A stretch of DNA of 64,000 nt from Antedon mediterranea (Eukaryota > Echinodermata > Crinoidea > Comatulida > Antedonidae): the NCBI RefSeq assembly GCF_964355755.1, contig NC_092670.1, forward strand, positions 18,537,201-18,601,200. Reading direction: 5' to 3'. The notes beneath the pieces are model-generated. The model searched no databases. It was not told the origin of the DNA and saw only the letters and a program-made list of their open reading frames with translations. Positions within the stretch are counted from its first letter, which is position 1. Every line of letters starts with the position of its first letter. The position numbers and the translations under genes are program-made. This document shows positions 21,815 through 36,800 of the stretch, in pieces.

Positions 21815-24800
21815 ATGGATTTAGAACAAGACTACACGCCAAAACCTTTGGTTTTTGGGAAGGTAAGCTAAATAAACGGTTCCATCCATCATGATAAATA
21901 AAGGGAAGCAGCCGCCACGCTCATCACACACAGGAGGTGTCAGTGATTGAGAGATCATAAACCCAACAAGTGTTTGATAGCTGTGGTTTCAAGGCTAGAT
22001 TGATAAAATATTGATTGTTATATTATTGAATTTTTACTGATCCATACAGTAATTAGCTGTGAGTTACTGGTAACACCTTTATCTTTCGTTTCATGTTTTT
22101 TTTAATATTTCAATTATATGAATTTACACAGTTTATTTTATTTTTTATATTTTATCTTACCTGTCAAATATGTCAAATTAGCAGGAAATGTTGTACACTT
22201 CCACCAACATGTCTCATGTTTCCGCATCATCATCAATCAAAATTATCGGTTCATTTTTTAAGCAATCGGGGGAAAAAAAAAATAAAGTGAGCATGATCAG
22301 ACATTACAGAATAACCAAGTGGCCAATCACAACGCAACGATATGTCAAAGGTTAAAAATTATCGTATTTATTTGATAATTATCTGGTTTGAATTAGATAA
22401 TTATCAGTTAACTTTTCTTGAATCGTTTAAACCCTGTTTCCGCAGGAACTTTATAGGTTACTTATAATACCTGTAGGTTAATTTTTGTCTGCGAAAACAC
22501 AGACTCAAAATTATTATTAAAGATGTCCCCCTGAAAAAATAATTTTGAACACAATTTTTGTTGAATATGCCATTTTAATATACATAATAGTTATCCACTT
22601 TGACCAAAAATTAGATACTTGCCTGAAAAAACTGGGCAGACCAACAGGGGAGGGGGCCTAGCATCTCTACCTAGCCTACTACTAGAATGGGGCTAATTTC
22701 TATTACAACGAAATGGGAAGCCATCTTCCACAAAAATAATGGCAGTCAAAACAAAACAAATGAATGAATATATAGGCATAGACTAATTTGTATGGTGGGG
22801 ATCAGCAAAAAAAGGTCTAGATGCTACTCAAACAAAAACAAAATGAATCCTAGGCTGGTTAGTGGGCAGACCTAGACTGGGGCCATCTACAAGTAGGCAT
22901 AGTACTCGCATTACAGAATCGTCAGCACAACCAAGGTACTGAATAGTTAAGGGAACTTTTAAGGGACCTCTGAGGTTCCTTAAAAGTTAAGGGGAAAATA
23001 GACCAAGTTAAGGGTTTCCCTTAACCTTAAACCCTTTGTGAATACCACTTAAGTGAAACCCTTAATATTTTCTTGATTTAAGGTAAATCCTTAGGATTTA
23101 AGGGAAATATCCCACTTAAGTGTGATTGGTGCTTACGGCCACTGTATTCTAAATTTTCGCTCATGATAATTTTTTAAGTAATTAATTGTCATATTTTTTA
23201 TTTGATTATTTATTGACTATTGAGCCACCAAATACTGCCCGTGTATTTATGCTATTAATTATTATTGTCGTCTATTAGTATTATCATATTTGTTCAGAAT
23301 CTAGACACTATGTCTCTTGTTGCAGTATTTCTATCATCTTTCTTTTCAGTAATCAGCAAATGTAGTAGACTAGCATCAGGGTTTTTTTTCTAATTAAAGT
23401 TAATTAAAATTTTAAGATAGTACAGTAGAAATTGGATTATCCTCCCTATACAAAATATTTTAGGTTAACTTACAAGTACGAGATGATTACATGTTGAAAA
23501 TTATTTCTGTACTGTAGTAGAATATCATCAGTTTTTATTTTAATTAAAGGAAAGGTAATTTTAAGATGGTAGAAATCTGATTTATCTACGGTATACATAC
23601 TGTACAGTTGTTAAACCTTACAGTACAGTAGTTAGATCATAAACAAGAAATATTTCTTACAAAAAACGCCGCTCGACAGTTTTAATCATTGTTCTTTCTT
23701 CAGATATAATGATGATTTATTATATCAATTATTTTTGTTTTACAATCAGTAGTATTTACATTTTGTGTAAATATAGTCTGGCCTACTGTACAGAACAAAA
23801 ATACAATCAAAGGGCGAGAATTCAAAATTGTTGCGTTTTCCGAATTAATACATAAAACATGCTCCTAAGATTTTAGATATAATCATTTTGTTCTGCGCAT
23901 GTGCACATAAATTTGTGTTTATGATATAGCCAAAGATGACCCTTACATATGAAGCATTATTAGTTTTTAATTTACAGTATGATAAAGAGTAAAAGTAAGT
24001 TGTACAGAGAAAAATGTCCATTTCCTTTTTACTGTACACATCTGTTGTTTTTTTTCTTTCCCCATCATTATTGTATTTCTAATTAAGTAATGCTAGTTTA
24101 AATACAATAGGTCACCAGTTCTCATAAAATATAATTGAAAAATCTATCACACAAAGTAAATTCTAATGATGAAATCTACTGTAGCATTTTAATAAAACCT
24201 TGTATCCAGGAATATTAATAACAGACTTTTATTGCTTTTTGGAACAGAAGTTCGACAGACTTGTTCAGGTTATTAACTATTAACTGTTATTTTAATTTTA
24301 TATACTTTGTATATATTATTAGGCATATCACTTAAAACCTTGAATTTAACACTTTTAATTTAATTTTTTATTAGTATATTCTTGAAAACAATTGATAGTA
24401 TGCAATATTACAAATAATGAATGTTTATGAGTAAAAATATTGATCTAGATTTAACCAAGGCAGTTAAATAGATATATACAGTATGTTGCCTAGTATGTAA
24501 AAAATAGTACCAATAAATAGACCTTCTTTACTACCCAGTAGATAGAACTATTGAATGGCACAGATACAAAATTAACCAATCAGAGTAAGGATATACTGAG
24601 GTGTGTGAAACCTAAATGGTCATTATTGTTGGTTACAGACTTCCAGTATTTTGTAGGTTGTATACGAAACCTGTATTTCATAATTGTGGTCATTTTCATA
24701 ATTGTAATAATAGAGTTTGTCTTTTACAGACATACTATACAGATTGATATTATTAATATTATTTATAGATGTCAGTCATTGTGTTATAATTAAATTTTAT

Positions 24801-27800
24801 CATTATTAATTTATCTGTTGTATCTATCAATTTTCTAATGATGACATCGCAGTTTGATGTCGACACAGACACACAATAAGTAAAACGCCAGAGAATAGAC
24901 AACAATGCATGCTATTTAAAGTTAGTTCTAAATATTTAATATACTATCACTATTAAAATTACTTGCACCTAATTAAATTTAATTTAATTAACAATTTGAT
25001 TTACAAAAATTATGTAGAGAAATCTAGGGATAAGTTTTAAAAAGGGTGGTTGGTAAAAAATAACAGTACATTTGGTACCGAGACTTGTCTTGGGTGTAGG
25101 TGTTAAAATTACGTTGAGTAGAAGGCAAAAATAAGTTTTAGGCTGGGTATAGAGACTTTAAGATTCACCTCTGCCCCAGCACAATTATCTATCATCCATG
25201 TACTGCAGTATTTTTAGCATTCCACTCTATGTCGACGATATATCATCATCAGTACTTTAATAATAATCGTGTTTCCATGACAAGCTTAATTTAAAACCAT
25301 GAATATTAAATGTTTGTATAGTATCATATTTCAGACTACTTGCTTTACCTTTTCTTGATTGCACATCTTTGGAATTTGTTTTAATTCAAGAACAGATAGA
25401 CCATCCTTGCACTGTATATTACAGTACACTACAGTACAGTATATCAAAAACTAATAAGGCTAGAGGACAAACTGTACTTTAATAGATTGTTTGCTATTTA
25501 TTATTAATATTAATAATGAGAAAAAAATAATAATAAAACAGCACAGCAATATGAATAAATTTATGTGTATCTAGGGTGATCTATTTATATTCACAATTTT
25601 TATTGATTATTTTTCCATTATGATTGATTTAAATAATAAAATATTATATTAGCTATTATTAAAAAAATAGGCAGAGTAGAATACAATCTATGTATATTAG
25701 CAAGTTATGATAATTTTTTTTTCTTTTTTCACGTTCATACAGTACACATTTATTCAGTTATATTATAAACAATAAAAACTGGGCCCGTACTAGAAGCAAA
25801 AGCTTCTCTCATGAAGGCCCAAATGAGATAAAAGATTGTAAATAGCAAAAAAATGTAAATTAATTTGAAAACAATAAAATAAGAATATAACAAGTTGTCA
25901 TTCCAATATCAGTTACTGTGTATTGCTATAGTACTGTACTATCTATTCCAATATCAGTTACTGTGTATTGCTATAGTACTGTACTATCTATTCCAATATC
26001 AGTTATTATATAACACCTATATAAATTCCTGTCATTTGATTGGACGAATGTGGGTCACATGGCGTGCAATAGTACGCACTATTCAACGATCGTTAAATAG
26101 TACTTTTTGAAACATTTTTGTGTACGAAAAAAAAACGTCTAGATGTTATATAAAACAAATAATGAATGTTTTGTATTCGTGTAATGGTACAAATAATGGC
26201 ACTTGGTGAATGATGAAAGGTTATATCAACTCGGCTTTGCCTCGTTGATATAACCTTTCATCATTCACCTCGTGCCATTATTTGTACCATTGCACTCATA
26301 AACATTCATTATTTGTATACTGTGTATTGCTATAGTACTGTACTATCTTTCCTTAAAGATGTATTGTCCCCCTGGAAAAATAATTCTAATAAAAAAATTA
26401 TTGTTGACAACGCCATTTTAATGTAACATAATAGTTATCCACTTTGACCAAAAATTGGATCAAAAAAATGTATTTACCTGAAAAAACTGTAATTTAAAGC
26501 AAAAAAATTGCCAAATTGGCTGCCAGTCAGTGGGTTTTTGGTTGAATTTAACCATTTATTTTGTAAATTTATAGATGAAAACATTATTTTTTTTCATTTT
26601 TTTTTTCTATGGAAGTGATTAACTTTATCAAAACTACAAAATAATATATTCAAAGTCTGATTTAATTAATCTTCATTTTTCCTGATTTTGGGGGACAATG
26701 CCTCTTTAATGTTTAATTTTCGCTTACAACAATTTTAGTCATACAGTAAAGAGGGATCAATGTAATGTAAACACAAAGTTTTCCAACATAGTTTCAATGC
26801 CAAATTTACTGAAAACTATAGTAATAAAAATGTATTTTATGTAGATTTTGTTGTAATCATCACTCATTTAACTTTTTTGTTTTCTTTTCAGATGGAAAAC
26901 TTAATAACCGATATGCAAAATGTTGAAAATGGAGTTCCAGTTGGAAGCCAGAAGACTTTCCTCTCAGTTGTCCCCAGTGCTTTCACAGGTACTGTATACA
27001 GTTCAGAAGGTTATTGAAACAAGGAGTGGTGGGAAGTGGGAGAAGAATGGTTTGTTTTGGAAAAGTGTATTGCTGATAGGAATGCTAGTAATAATTGACA
27101 GAGTATTGTAAAGATACAGAGTATTGTTTAGTCTGGGTTCCAGACGGAGTTTTGTCTTAATATTAGTAAAAAGATAAATATTTTGGCACATATGGCGTTT
27201 CATACGTATACTACTTGATTTTGGATACTCCGTCTGGGGAAACACGCACAAGTCACGTGGTTTGACACCAAGAATTCTTGGTGCATACGATTATCCGGTT
27301 GACTAGTTTCAGCTGCATGCGATTGGCTACTCACTCGTACACCGTTTTAATATTCATATTTCAGAATTTCAAAGACTCAACAACTAAGATGATGCGCATG
27401 CGCTATGGTATGTACTTGGGTACATTTATGAAAGTTTCTGAAGGCTAGAAATTATTTTATATGCCTAGTAGTCTGGTAAACATTTGATGGGATTTTTCCC
27501 AAGAACATGAAAACTCGTCTTGATATGATAGGCTAGCTTCTCCGCAAATCAAACATTGAATGGATCATTTATTACGCGGAGATAATTTTGATTTAATTCC
27601 CACCCAGACCCTGTCCTGTTCTGTGTGGTGGTGTAGCCCTGTTGTTGTGTGCCGCCGGTGGTGGTATGTAGGCCTACTTTATTGGCGTTTTATTTGGCAG
27701 GTCATACGTGCGAATTTAGGACCTACGAAAGAGGCCTAGGCCAAGGACTAAACAATTAATAAACAAAACAACTTGGCATTACGATTTTATATTTCAACAG

Positions 27801-30800
27801 TCTCGATCGTACATTCAGCACTGTACGTACTCGATCTTTTTAATTTTGAAACAAAATGATCATTGGTTGATTCGAAATCCATATTTACATACCGCACGCC
27901 CCATATAGCCAAATACGGTATGATAAACTACGTCATTCTTATCGGATGTTTGCGGTCTGCAAATCGATTTCTATACGTGTTTCACAAGTCTGTATTTTCA
28001 GACAAAAATCGCGGTCGAAATAAAAACAAATAAATTAAAAAAAAGATAATACAGACTTGGGGCAAGTCTAAGTATTGTTGTAAGTTATGCATGGGCTTGT
28101 ACCCACATGAATGTCTTGGAGAGGTGTTCTTCCCTCTTACGGGAAAAGGGTCATGTTGGTTTATCCAGGTAAGTATAGACTACCAAACCACCTTGGTTTG
28201 TGTAAACCTAATATTGATGTGATTGAGAATTTAAAAATAAAGTGTTCATGCTGATGAGGAAAAGGAGTTGGTGATAGTTGAGTGGAATTTCAGATGAGAG
28301 ATAAAAAGGGAAAATCAATAAAATGAGTGGAGGCATCAATATCATAGTATGTAAAAGTCATGTTATTGTTTTTAAGGTTATGATTTTATTGAATGGTTAA
28401 TGGAAAGATTAGGAACACAGGATTGTACAGAATCTCTCCATCTTGCCAATCTTTTATGTCAGTATGGTTACATATTTCCTGTTCAAGAAATGAAAACGCT
28501 TGTTGTCCGTGATGATGGAACGCTCTACCGATTTCAAAGTCCATATTTTTGGCCTTCGCAAAACAGAAACCCTGACAGCACAGATTATGGTTAGATTATT
28601 AATTTTATTAATTGTAGAAAAAAGCATGGATAATTTATGAACTTTATTTCAGAATAAAAACTGGAATTGATGACCAAAATCAGCAGTTGAATAAAACGAG
28701 AAATTATGAATTTCCTAAACTTAATCTGTGTACCAGTATAAACACTTATCTGCGTGTCCAATCTTAAAAACAACATGGGATAATAATATTATATGTAGTG
28801 GTTTGATTTATTGCTGGTAATATAATATTACAATGAAGAATTATTATTACTTTGACAAAGAAGAAACTGTGCCAATAGGATTAATTACACTATAGAACAT
28901 CAAAGACTGCAAAGTATAGCAAAATGCTTGAGAGAGCATAAAACACATCTGCACTTGCGCACATGATTTATTTGTTTGTAACATATACAGTAAAACGAAG
29001 AAAAACTGTTGTTGTTTCTTGACCTAATACTCAGACAAGCTTAGCTGAAACTGTCATCTCAATGTTTTACATTATTACATACACATCATTCGTAGACTAC
29101 AAAGCAATAGACTCATACTATTTATAACATTAAGCCAAGACAACCCTAAAACATTTTACTTCGGTATATAGTGTTAAACATTTTTGGTTTAGTAAGCTTA
29201 GCAAACCAACAATAACACACCTTTGTAGTTATTAACGTACTAAATAAATTTGATTTTAATAATCTTCAACCTTGGGACTTTTGTGCTGGTTTATTCTAGC
29301 ATGTTTATACTGTTGGTCAGATATTAAATAATGATGATGATGCACAGTTTGCAGCAACAAATGTTAATTTGAAATTGTTTGTCTATTATAATAACCTTAA
29401 CAAATCTGTAGTGATAATTGACAGTTCTATAAAAACTAAAGCATATAAACGCTCTTTATTAAATATCAGAAAAACACTGGTGGTAATTTTGTGTGGTTAA
29501 AAACACAATAGTATCATCATAGTCTTTTAAAATACTAAGGTAATAGGTTAACGATGTTATTATTGTTTATTTATAGCTGTCTATCTTGCAAAAAGAAATT
29601 TGAGTAATAAACAAAAACACAGCCTTGAAGAATACGAAGTTGTAAGTGTATTCATTATAACATTCACCTAGTATACAGTATGTACACCTTAATATTAACA
29701 CTGCCCTAAAGATGCCACAATAACATAGGTCTAGATTAATTTATAATAATGTAACTGGCTAGTTCATGGACTATACCATTTGTGGAGAGGGGTGTTCAAA
29801 GAAAATGTCTACTTTTCAAGGTATATCTCGCTCTTTGAGGAGAAAGACTATTGTCGGTTTATCCAGGTAAGCTAGCACTCATGGTCTGCCAACACCACTG
29901 TTGGTGTATGTATGTATGTATCTTTACGAAGACTTGTAGGTCAGGCATCAGTGTCATTTTTTGTTGTACATGCAAAAAATTTTTTTATTTTTACATAGAG
30001 TGCTCTTACAAAGCTGAAACAAATGCTAAGTCATAAATGGGAGTTTGTATTACTTCAAGCCCAAGAACAAATAAGGTACAGTTTTTGTGCAAAAGATCAT
30101 TTAGATCTCTAGTGGTCTTAGTGGTACTGGTAATCAGCGTATATAGGAACTCTTTGTATAGTATGTACAGTGTACAATTCTAACACTTGGTATCATACAA
30201 CGTAATGCTCTCACGTTACGAAAGAAAATGATGACGGTGGTAAGTTGGTACGTTCCCACATGAGGGCGTGGTTGCGGACTGGTTCATTATAATACAGGGG
30301 TGTTCTAGGAACTTTTCACTTTCGTATCTAAAGCCCTCCCTCTGGAGAACACGGGTTATTGTCGGTTTATACAGGTAAGCTAGCACTCATAGACTACTAA
30401 CACCACTTCTGGTTTGTGTATTTAGATCTCTAGTGGTCTTAGTGGTACATAACTTTATGATAGACACAGTTGCCATTAATGTTATATTTTGGACTATTCA
30501 TTATTCAACACTGGTACTATTTTACAGATGATTAAAATAAAATTATATCAATTTCCAAGAAAATTAGTCAATGATGCATTCTTTTCATTTATGTGAGGAA
30601 AAAAAATTAGTTCATCTGTTTTATTAATTTTTTTTTAGGATTGCAAAACAAAGGAAAAAAACTGACCGATTAATTTTGAACAGTCAAGAACGTGCATTTT
30701 GGAGAGTTCATCGGCCCCCTGTAAGTCCAGTCATTGACTATTAAATTCCATTATTTTTGTTTTTTTTGTCTTGTATTATTCAGTCTATAAATCCTCAATA

Positions 30801-33800
30801 TCACAATAATATAATAGTTTTGCTATTTGTAATCTTTAGCCAGGGCAAATAAATTGTTTAGAAAATGGAATCAGGGGAGCCTACACACTAAGAATAGCAT
30901 GTCCACTACAACGCAAGAACACTGTTGAGAGATACAAAAAGCAGGTAAGGCAGCATATTCATTGGGGTCTATGGCTTTGATTCTGCAGCCAAATAAAAAA
31001 TTATTGGTTGATTTTTTAACCAATCAGATAATTAATTAAAAAACACAGTTGGCAATCTCAGTTATTACCGAACAACCAAGTGCCTGATCACAATGCAACA
31101 ATGTTGTCCTCAGGTCAAATGTTAAAAATTATCGCATTTATCGGCTAATTATCTGATTTGCGATGCGATTTTTATCAGTTAATTTTTGGCTGCAGAAACA
31201 TGGCCTATGAATGTACTATCTATATTTGTTATGTATACAGTGTAAAACTATTAAGGTGTTGTTTTTGTTGTACGCTGCCCCTTCTGTCGTTTTACACCAA
31301 AGTGCTCTGACGTCCTTATAAGATGCGCTTTCTCTTTTAACGAACAAGCGTGTCCTCTGAATAGGGTTTTTCCAAAAGAAAGCTTCCACAGTAAATTCAA
31401 AGACTTTAGTGCCAACAGCTCCAATACAACATAAAGCTTATGTAAGCAACGCCTACTGTATATTTGTAGTGTTATTTAATATATAGTTTGAATCATGTGA
31501 TTGTGCGGTTGATTGTCGTTTCAAAGAGGTCGCAGATAATCATTTTGATTGAACAATAATAATGGCATGCTGACATTGCACAAAAAATGCTTTTATTGAT
31601 CAATTATTTACTCAGTAATAAAATAATTGTTTTTATTGATTGTAAATATGTTAATGATATTATACAATTAACCATGAACATAGTAGCATAGTGCATTTAA
31701 CGGTGATTTTCTCGTACCACCAGACACCATGTTACGCTTCATTGCTCATGTTTATTCATATTTGTTGTTGTCATGGTGATAATTCCATCTTTGAATGATC
31801 CCTGACAGAGCCACTCCTGCCTTGATTACATTTTGTGGATGCGTTGTCGTGACGATGTAAATTTGTATTGAGTTGTAATTGGTGTTATAACCATGCTTGT
31901 CCTAATAAGCAAACTGATAAGGAAATGTAATTTTAATAGCAAATAAATTCTTGTGATGCTAATATAGATAGCCATTTCTTTTACGCTATGTATACTTGAT
32001 ACTATCAAGTTCTAGATTCTCTACAAATCATATTCAATGCAAATTATTTACAGGGGCAGATCTAGCTAAAATGAAATTATTAACTACTACTGTATTTGAT
32101 TATCTATTTTTGACAGATTTTTAGTATTATGTATATTTTATTTTTACTATATTTAATGAGGGTGATCCATCCAGCAATTGCTAATCATTAGGGACCCTCA
32201 GAGAGAGGTTCACAAGACAAACATACACAAGATTATCTACATAAACAAAGTCTTATTACAAGTCTTTGGGAGTGGAGTTGTAATTTTGTCCTTAGAAAAA
32301 ATCCTGACATGTGATGGGACTTGAAGCCAGGACCCTTGGAGTAGTAGCCAAGCATCATAACCACCAAGCCACAACTCCACTCCTATGCTATCGCTCCTCT
32401 ATTTAAAAATCCTCACTTCATATAGTAATACTATTAGTAAAGTGTTACTTATGTTTTGATAATATAGGCCACAATTTGGATGATTAAAATTTTAACAAAA
32501 AACACTATTTCTATGTTTAAAGTTATTATCATTTTATATTCAAATAAAATATAAATGTTTTGTATTTATTGCTCCTTTTATTGATCTTACACTGTTGGAC
32601 AAAATAAAATAAAAATCAATAGTTTGAAAATAATTGAATTTACTTGAATTTACTCATTTAATGAGTAATACAGTTGTATATCATTCTTATTTGAATAGTA
32701 TGGTGACTCATATTTTATAGTATGTATAAGTTTTTCTTTCCTTTTTTAGATTTGTTTTTTAAATATGTTACTATCAAGGTCAAAGATCAAACTGTCTAAG
32801 GCAATACCAAGGTAAGAGCAGGCAACAATTCTATTCTAAAAACTTCATTCTTTGAACCAGACTCAATGTAAACAGATCTTTGTTTTTGCCAAGCTTGCAT
32901 TCATATGACACATTTCAAGAATGTTGATGAACTACTAAATGCATATTTATTTTTTGTATATCTTTATAATCTTTAATTGGAAATCATATATGTTATTTTT
33001 ACTAGCTATTTTGAGTTTGGAAAGAAATAGCGGTACTAAAAAAAATATTTTTTGAATGATCAGTGAAAGTATATGATGTTGTAGAACAGCCTCAGAAGGT
33101 TGTGCCCAACCCATTTCCTTAATAATCATTGGAAGGTAAACAGTATTTTTTTAGAGCAGCCTTTACATCAGGTTATGCCCAACCCTTTTCCTTAATAAAA
33201 ATAATCACCGCGAAAAATAACAGTAAAGTTTTGTTGCAAGAATTAAAGCACATGCTCAAACAGTAGCAGGTGTTTTTTTATCGGCTGATCCTATAACCGA
33301 CAAATATTACATTTTACAGAAACAACAAGGAAACTAAAGCTCTGTCGCTGTCAAACTATTTTGACCAAAAAAAGTGCGATGTGCACTAATATGGTAGTGA
33401 TATGCCCAAATATGGTAATAATATATCAATATATGGGCACATCCCATTTTGTTGTCACATAAAGTTTGATAGTGTAGACAGAGACTTCCATTGTTTGTTA
33501 GTTTACTATAAAGCTTCACAAAATTAACTTTGTGCACAAAGGGTTACAAAATGTGTGATGAACTGAAGCAGTGAAAAGAAGTGACATTTTGTAGGCATAT
33601 TATGCAAGGAACGTTCCACACAACTAGTGAACAACAACATACCAACCAATTTTGTTTTTGATTTATTATAGACATCCCACAAATTAATATACATTGAATT
33701 ATTACAATTTTTTATTAATAATTAATTATTATTAATGAATTAATATGTCCTAGGATGGATACATACATTGGTAGTTTAAAGCGAAGTAATTATTCTGACT

Positions 33801-36800
33801 AAATTATCTATATGTCGATACTTCTTTGTGCCAATGATGAAGAAATAATCTTTTTTCTTGTAGTTCTGTCAAATGGTGTACACAGTACATGGATCATGAT
33901 CCTTTAATATCAGGAGCTCAGCCATCTAATCCCTGGATTAGTGATGATCCCACAATGTGGATATTAAACAATGTATTGTAAGTAAAAATACTAGAAAAAA
34001 TAATATAAAAAGTATATTGCAATTATAGGTGAATGTATTATCTGCATTATCTGGATTATTGAATATTGAACAATGTCGTACTAAAAAAATTATAGTTATA
34101 TAAATGTATAAAACCTTGTCTACATGATCAAACTTTATGTGACCAAAAAAATGTGATGTGCCGATATATGGACATGATGATGTCATATTACTACCATATT
34201 TGGGCACATCACACTTTTTTTGTCAAACTAGTTTGATAGTGTCACCAGTCCATGTGGTACAATTCTGTATTCATCATCATCTTCATATACTGTGCAGAAC
34301 CTCATTTGAGGATAGTCGCACATGGGTTGGTCACATTTATGCAGGTGGGCTTACTAATTGTGTGGCGGGTGGTGCATGGTGTTTAATAGGACCGATGCTT
34401 ATATGATTTGAACATGCAATATGATATAAAACACATTTATTTTTAGATAACCGTTTAATCCAGTCAAATGAAAGAATTAATAAATAAATATATATATGTT
34501 TCTTTTTAATGACAGAGTTGATATCCCTACGGAACGACGAGTGTTGCGGTGGTCAATCAGTCTTTGTGATCTACTACAAGACGCAACTGGTCGACATCAT
34601 TTTGAACTTTTTCTGAAGAAAGAGTTCAGTCAAGAGAACATTCGATTTTGGAATGCTTATGAGGAGTTAAAATATGCACCACAATCAATGGTTGCTGAAA
34701 AAGTGAAGGAAATATATGAGTAAGCAGTTATCTTTGTCAACAAATAGAAAAAAACTGTCATAGAGTAGGGGTCACATTAAGGGAAGGGTCACATTAAGGG
34801 AAATGTCCACTTAATAGGATGGCGTCCCCAGAATTGAGGTGGGTCGTAGTGTTACCCCACATTTGTTTAATGAGAAAGTGTTCCTGAAGATTCTTCTGTA
34901 TATTTTATGTGCAATTTAATACCAGTGGAGCTGTAGCTATTCTTGCCTTCCAATCCTAAGGTCCAGGGTTCAACCCTGACTAAGGTTGTAACTCACGACT
35001 CTTTCAACTCCACTCCCTAAGCCTCAAACTTAGTTTATAAGCACTATCAATTATAAAGTAGTTAATCCATCCTGTAATTTTCCACCGTGGAAATGAATTA
35101 TTTTTTTTAACGCCCCAATTTTCTTGTCTTTACAGAGAATTTCTGGCTCCATGTGCTCCTTGTGAAATCAATGTTGACAGGCAAACGGTTCAATTAACTA
35201 ATCAGTCACTGAAGAAGCCAAACAGATTCTCCTTTGAAGCTGCACAGAAGCATATATTCATCCTAATGAAGAAAGATAGCTATCCACGATTTTTGAAGTC
35301 AGAAGCCTACAAAAACTTGCTTGCTATGTCTTCACAATGCAGTGGGAAAAAGAAGTAATTTTCGCTATTTTTTACATTTTTAAATGTCACATACAGTACT
35401 TATTGTAATGGGGAGTATAACTTGCGACTTGCAGCCTACTGGGTTGAATTGCGCACAGGTGTGGACAACACATACCACAATTTTTTAGTCAAGTGCTGCC
35501 ACCAAATGGTGCCCGTTCGTCTGTCCATGTCAGGGGCTGAATTGACCAGTACACTGTGGTAACCCCCTACTCTTCTGAAAGATGTACTGGGTTCTTTAAA
35601 GTGCACACGAGCCAGTTTTAAGACCTTATTCGAGAAGACGTGTTTTACCACCAGAACAATGGTCGAGGAGTGACTTGAACCTGTGCCGATTGTATAGCTT
35701 TGGTTTGTCTTAAACGATCGGCCACTCGACTTGATTGTTAGTCATAGACTAGACATAAAGTTGATACATTCAACTCTTCCAATACCATACACTGTAGGGA
35801 TGAATGTGGATTTGATTATGGTAAAAATAATTTTGGACCATTTAGACTTCATGAAAGTTTTGGAAGAGTTTTCAGTTTTCATAGAGACCATTATTGAGAG
35901 AGCCTACTTTAAGACTTAAAAATATTGTTTAAAGGTTTGCATGACAAATAGACACAAAGTAATATTATTTAAAGGTTTGCATGGTGAACAGACACGAAGT
36001 AAGTGCAACATTATATTTTCCAGATTGTTTGGACGGTTTCGTCCCAAAATAACCCCAGTAGGAACCAAAAGGCGTGGAAGTAGTGGCAGTACTGAAAGTG
36101 ACAGTGAACCAAACGGTGACATGCTTGTACATTCATTAAGTACGGGTAACCTAACAGATACAAACCATGCTTTGTACATGCAACAACGGAAGGAGGATGG
36201 TGTGAAGAACATGACTAGGTATTTATCGGGTTTTTTTTTTTTTTGACAAAATGCCACTTTTACCCTCTGGATATACCTTAAAGCAACCTTTAGAAAGTAA
36301 AAAAGAAAGCCTTTGTGGCCTAGCCCATTACAGCCTAGAAAAATGATATTTTACTGTAATAAATCTCTTTCTTGTAAGTAATGTTGTAAATTTGTTAGCA
36401 AGATGTGATATTTTTCACAGCTGGTTTCATCGTAAGGCCGCATCAACCAAATCATATTCACCAGTATCGGTCAGAAATCCAAGGTAACAAGCCTCAACTG
36501 ACATTAACTAATGTCACATTTTGTTTAACCTCACCCAGGCTTACTGTTTGAGAAACTGACGTAACAATTTTAGCAATACTAACATTGCAAGATACAGTCA
36601 GCTTACCCATAACTGAAAACCAGAATATTTTATGGTGAAAATTGCATTCAGAAAATTAGAAATTTGGTCCTGCCAAAAAGTATTGGGAAAGTTGACTGTA
36701 ATATCATGGCTTTTCAGGAAAAATAACAAAGAAATATACCATTTTGGTTTGTAGCTTATGTGTATTCAAGATAACATAACAATGGTTACATTAGGAAAAT

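Larger units (their letters stand above)
21863..26891 (+). other. RGS9 intron 1
   Basis: A 5-kb intron. Contents seen: a truncated TTAA-type MITE (22517-22635), a palindrome-rich block around 22945-23130 built on TTAAGGG/CCCTTAA, a string shared with the 11.9-kb region (AATCAAAGGGCGAGAATTC near 23805), the 45-bp tandem repeat with its hairpin insertion (25901-26350) and another TTAA MITE (26353-26709). The rest is plain AT-rich sequence with no gene. Confidence 0.6.
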
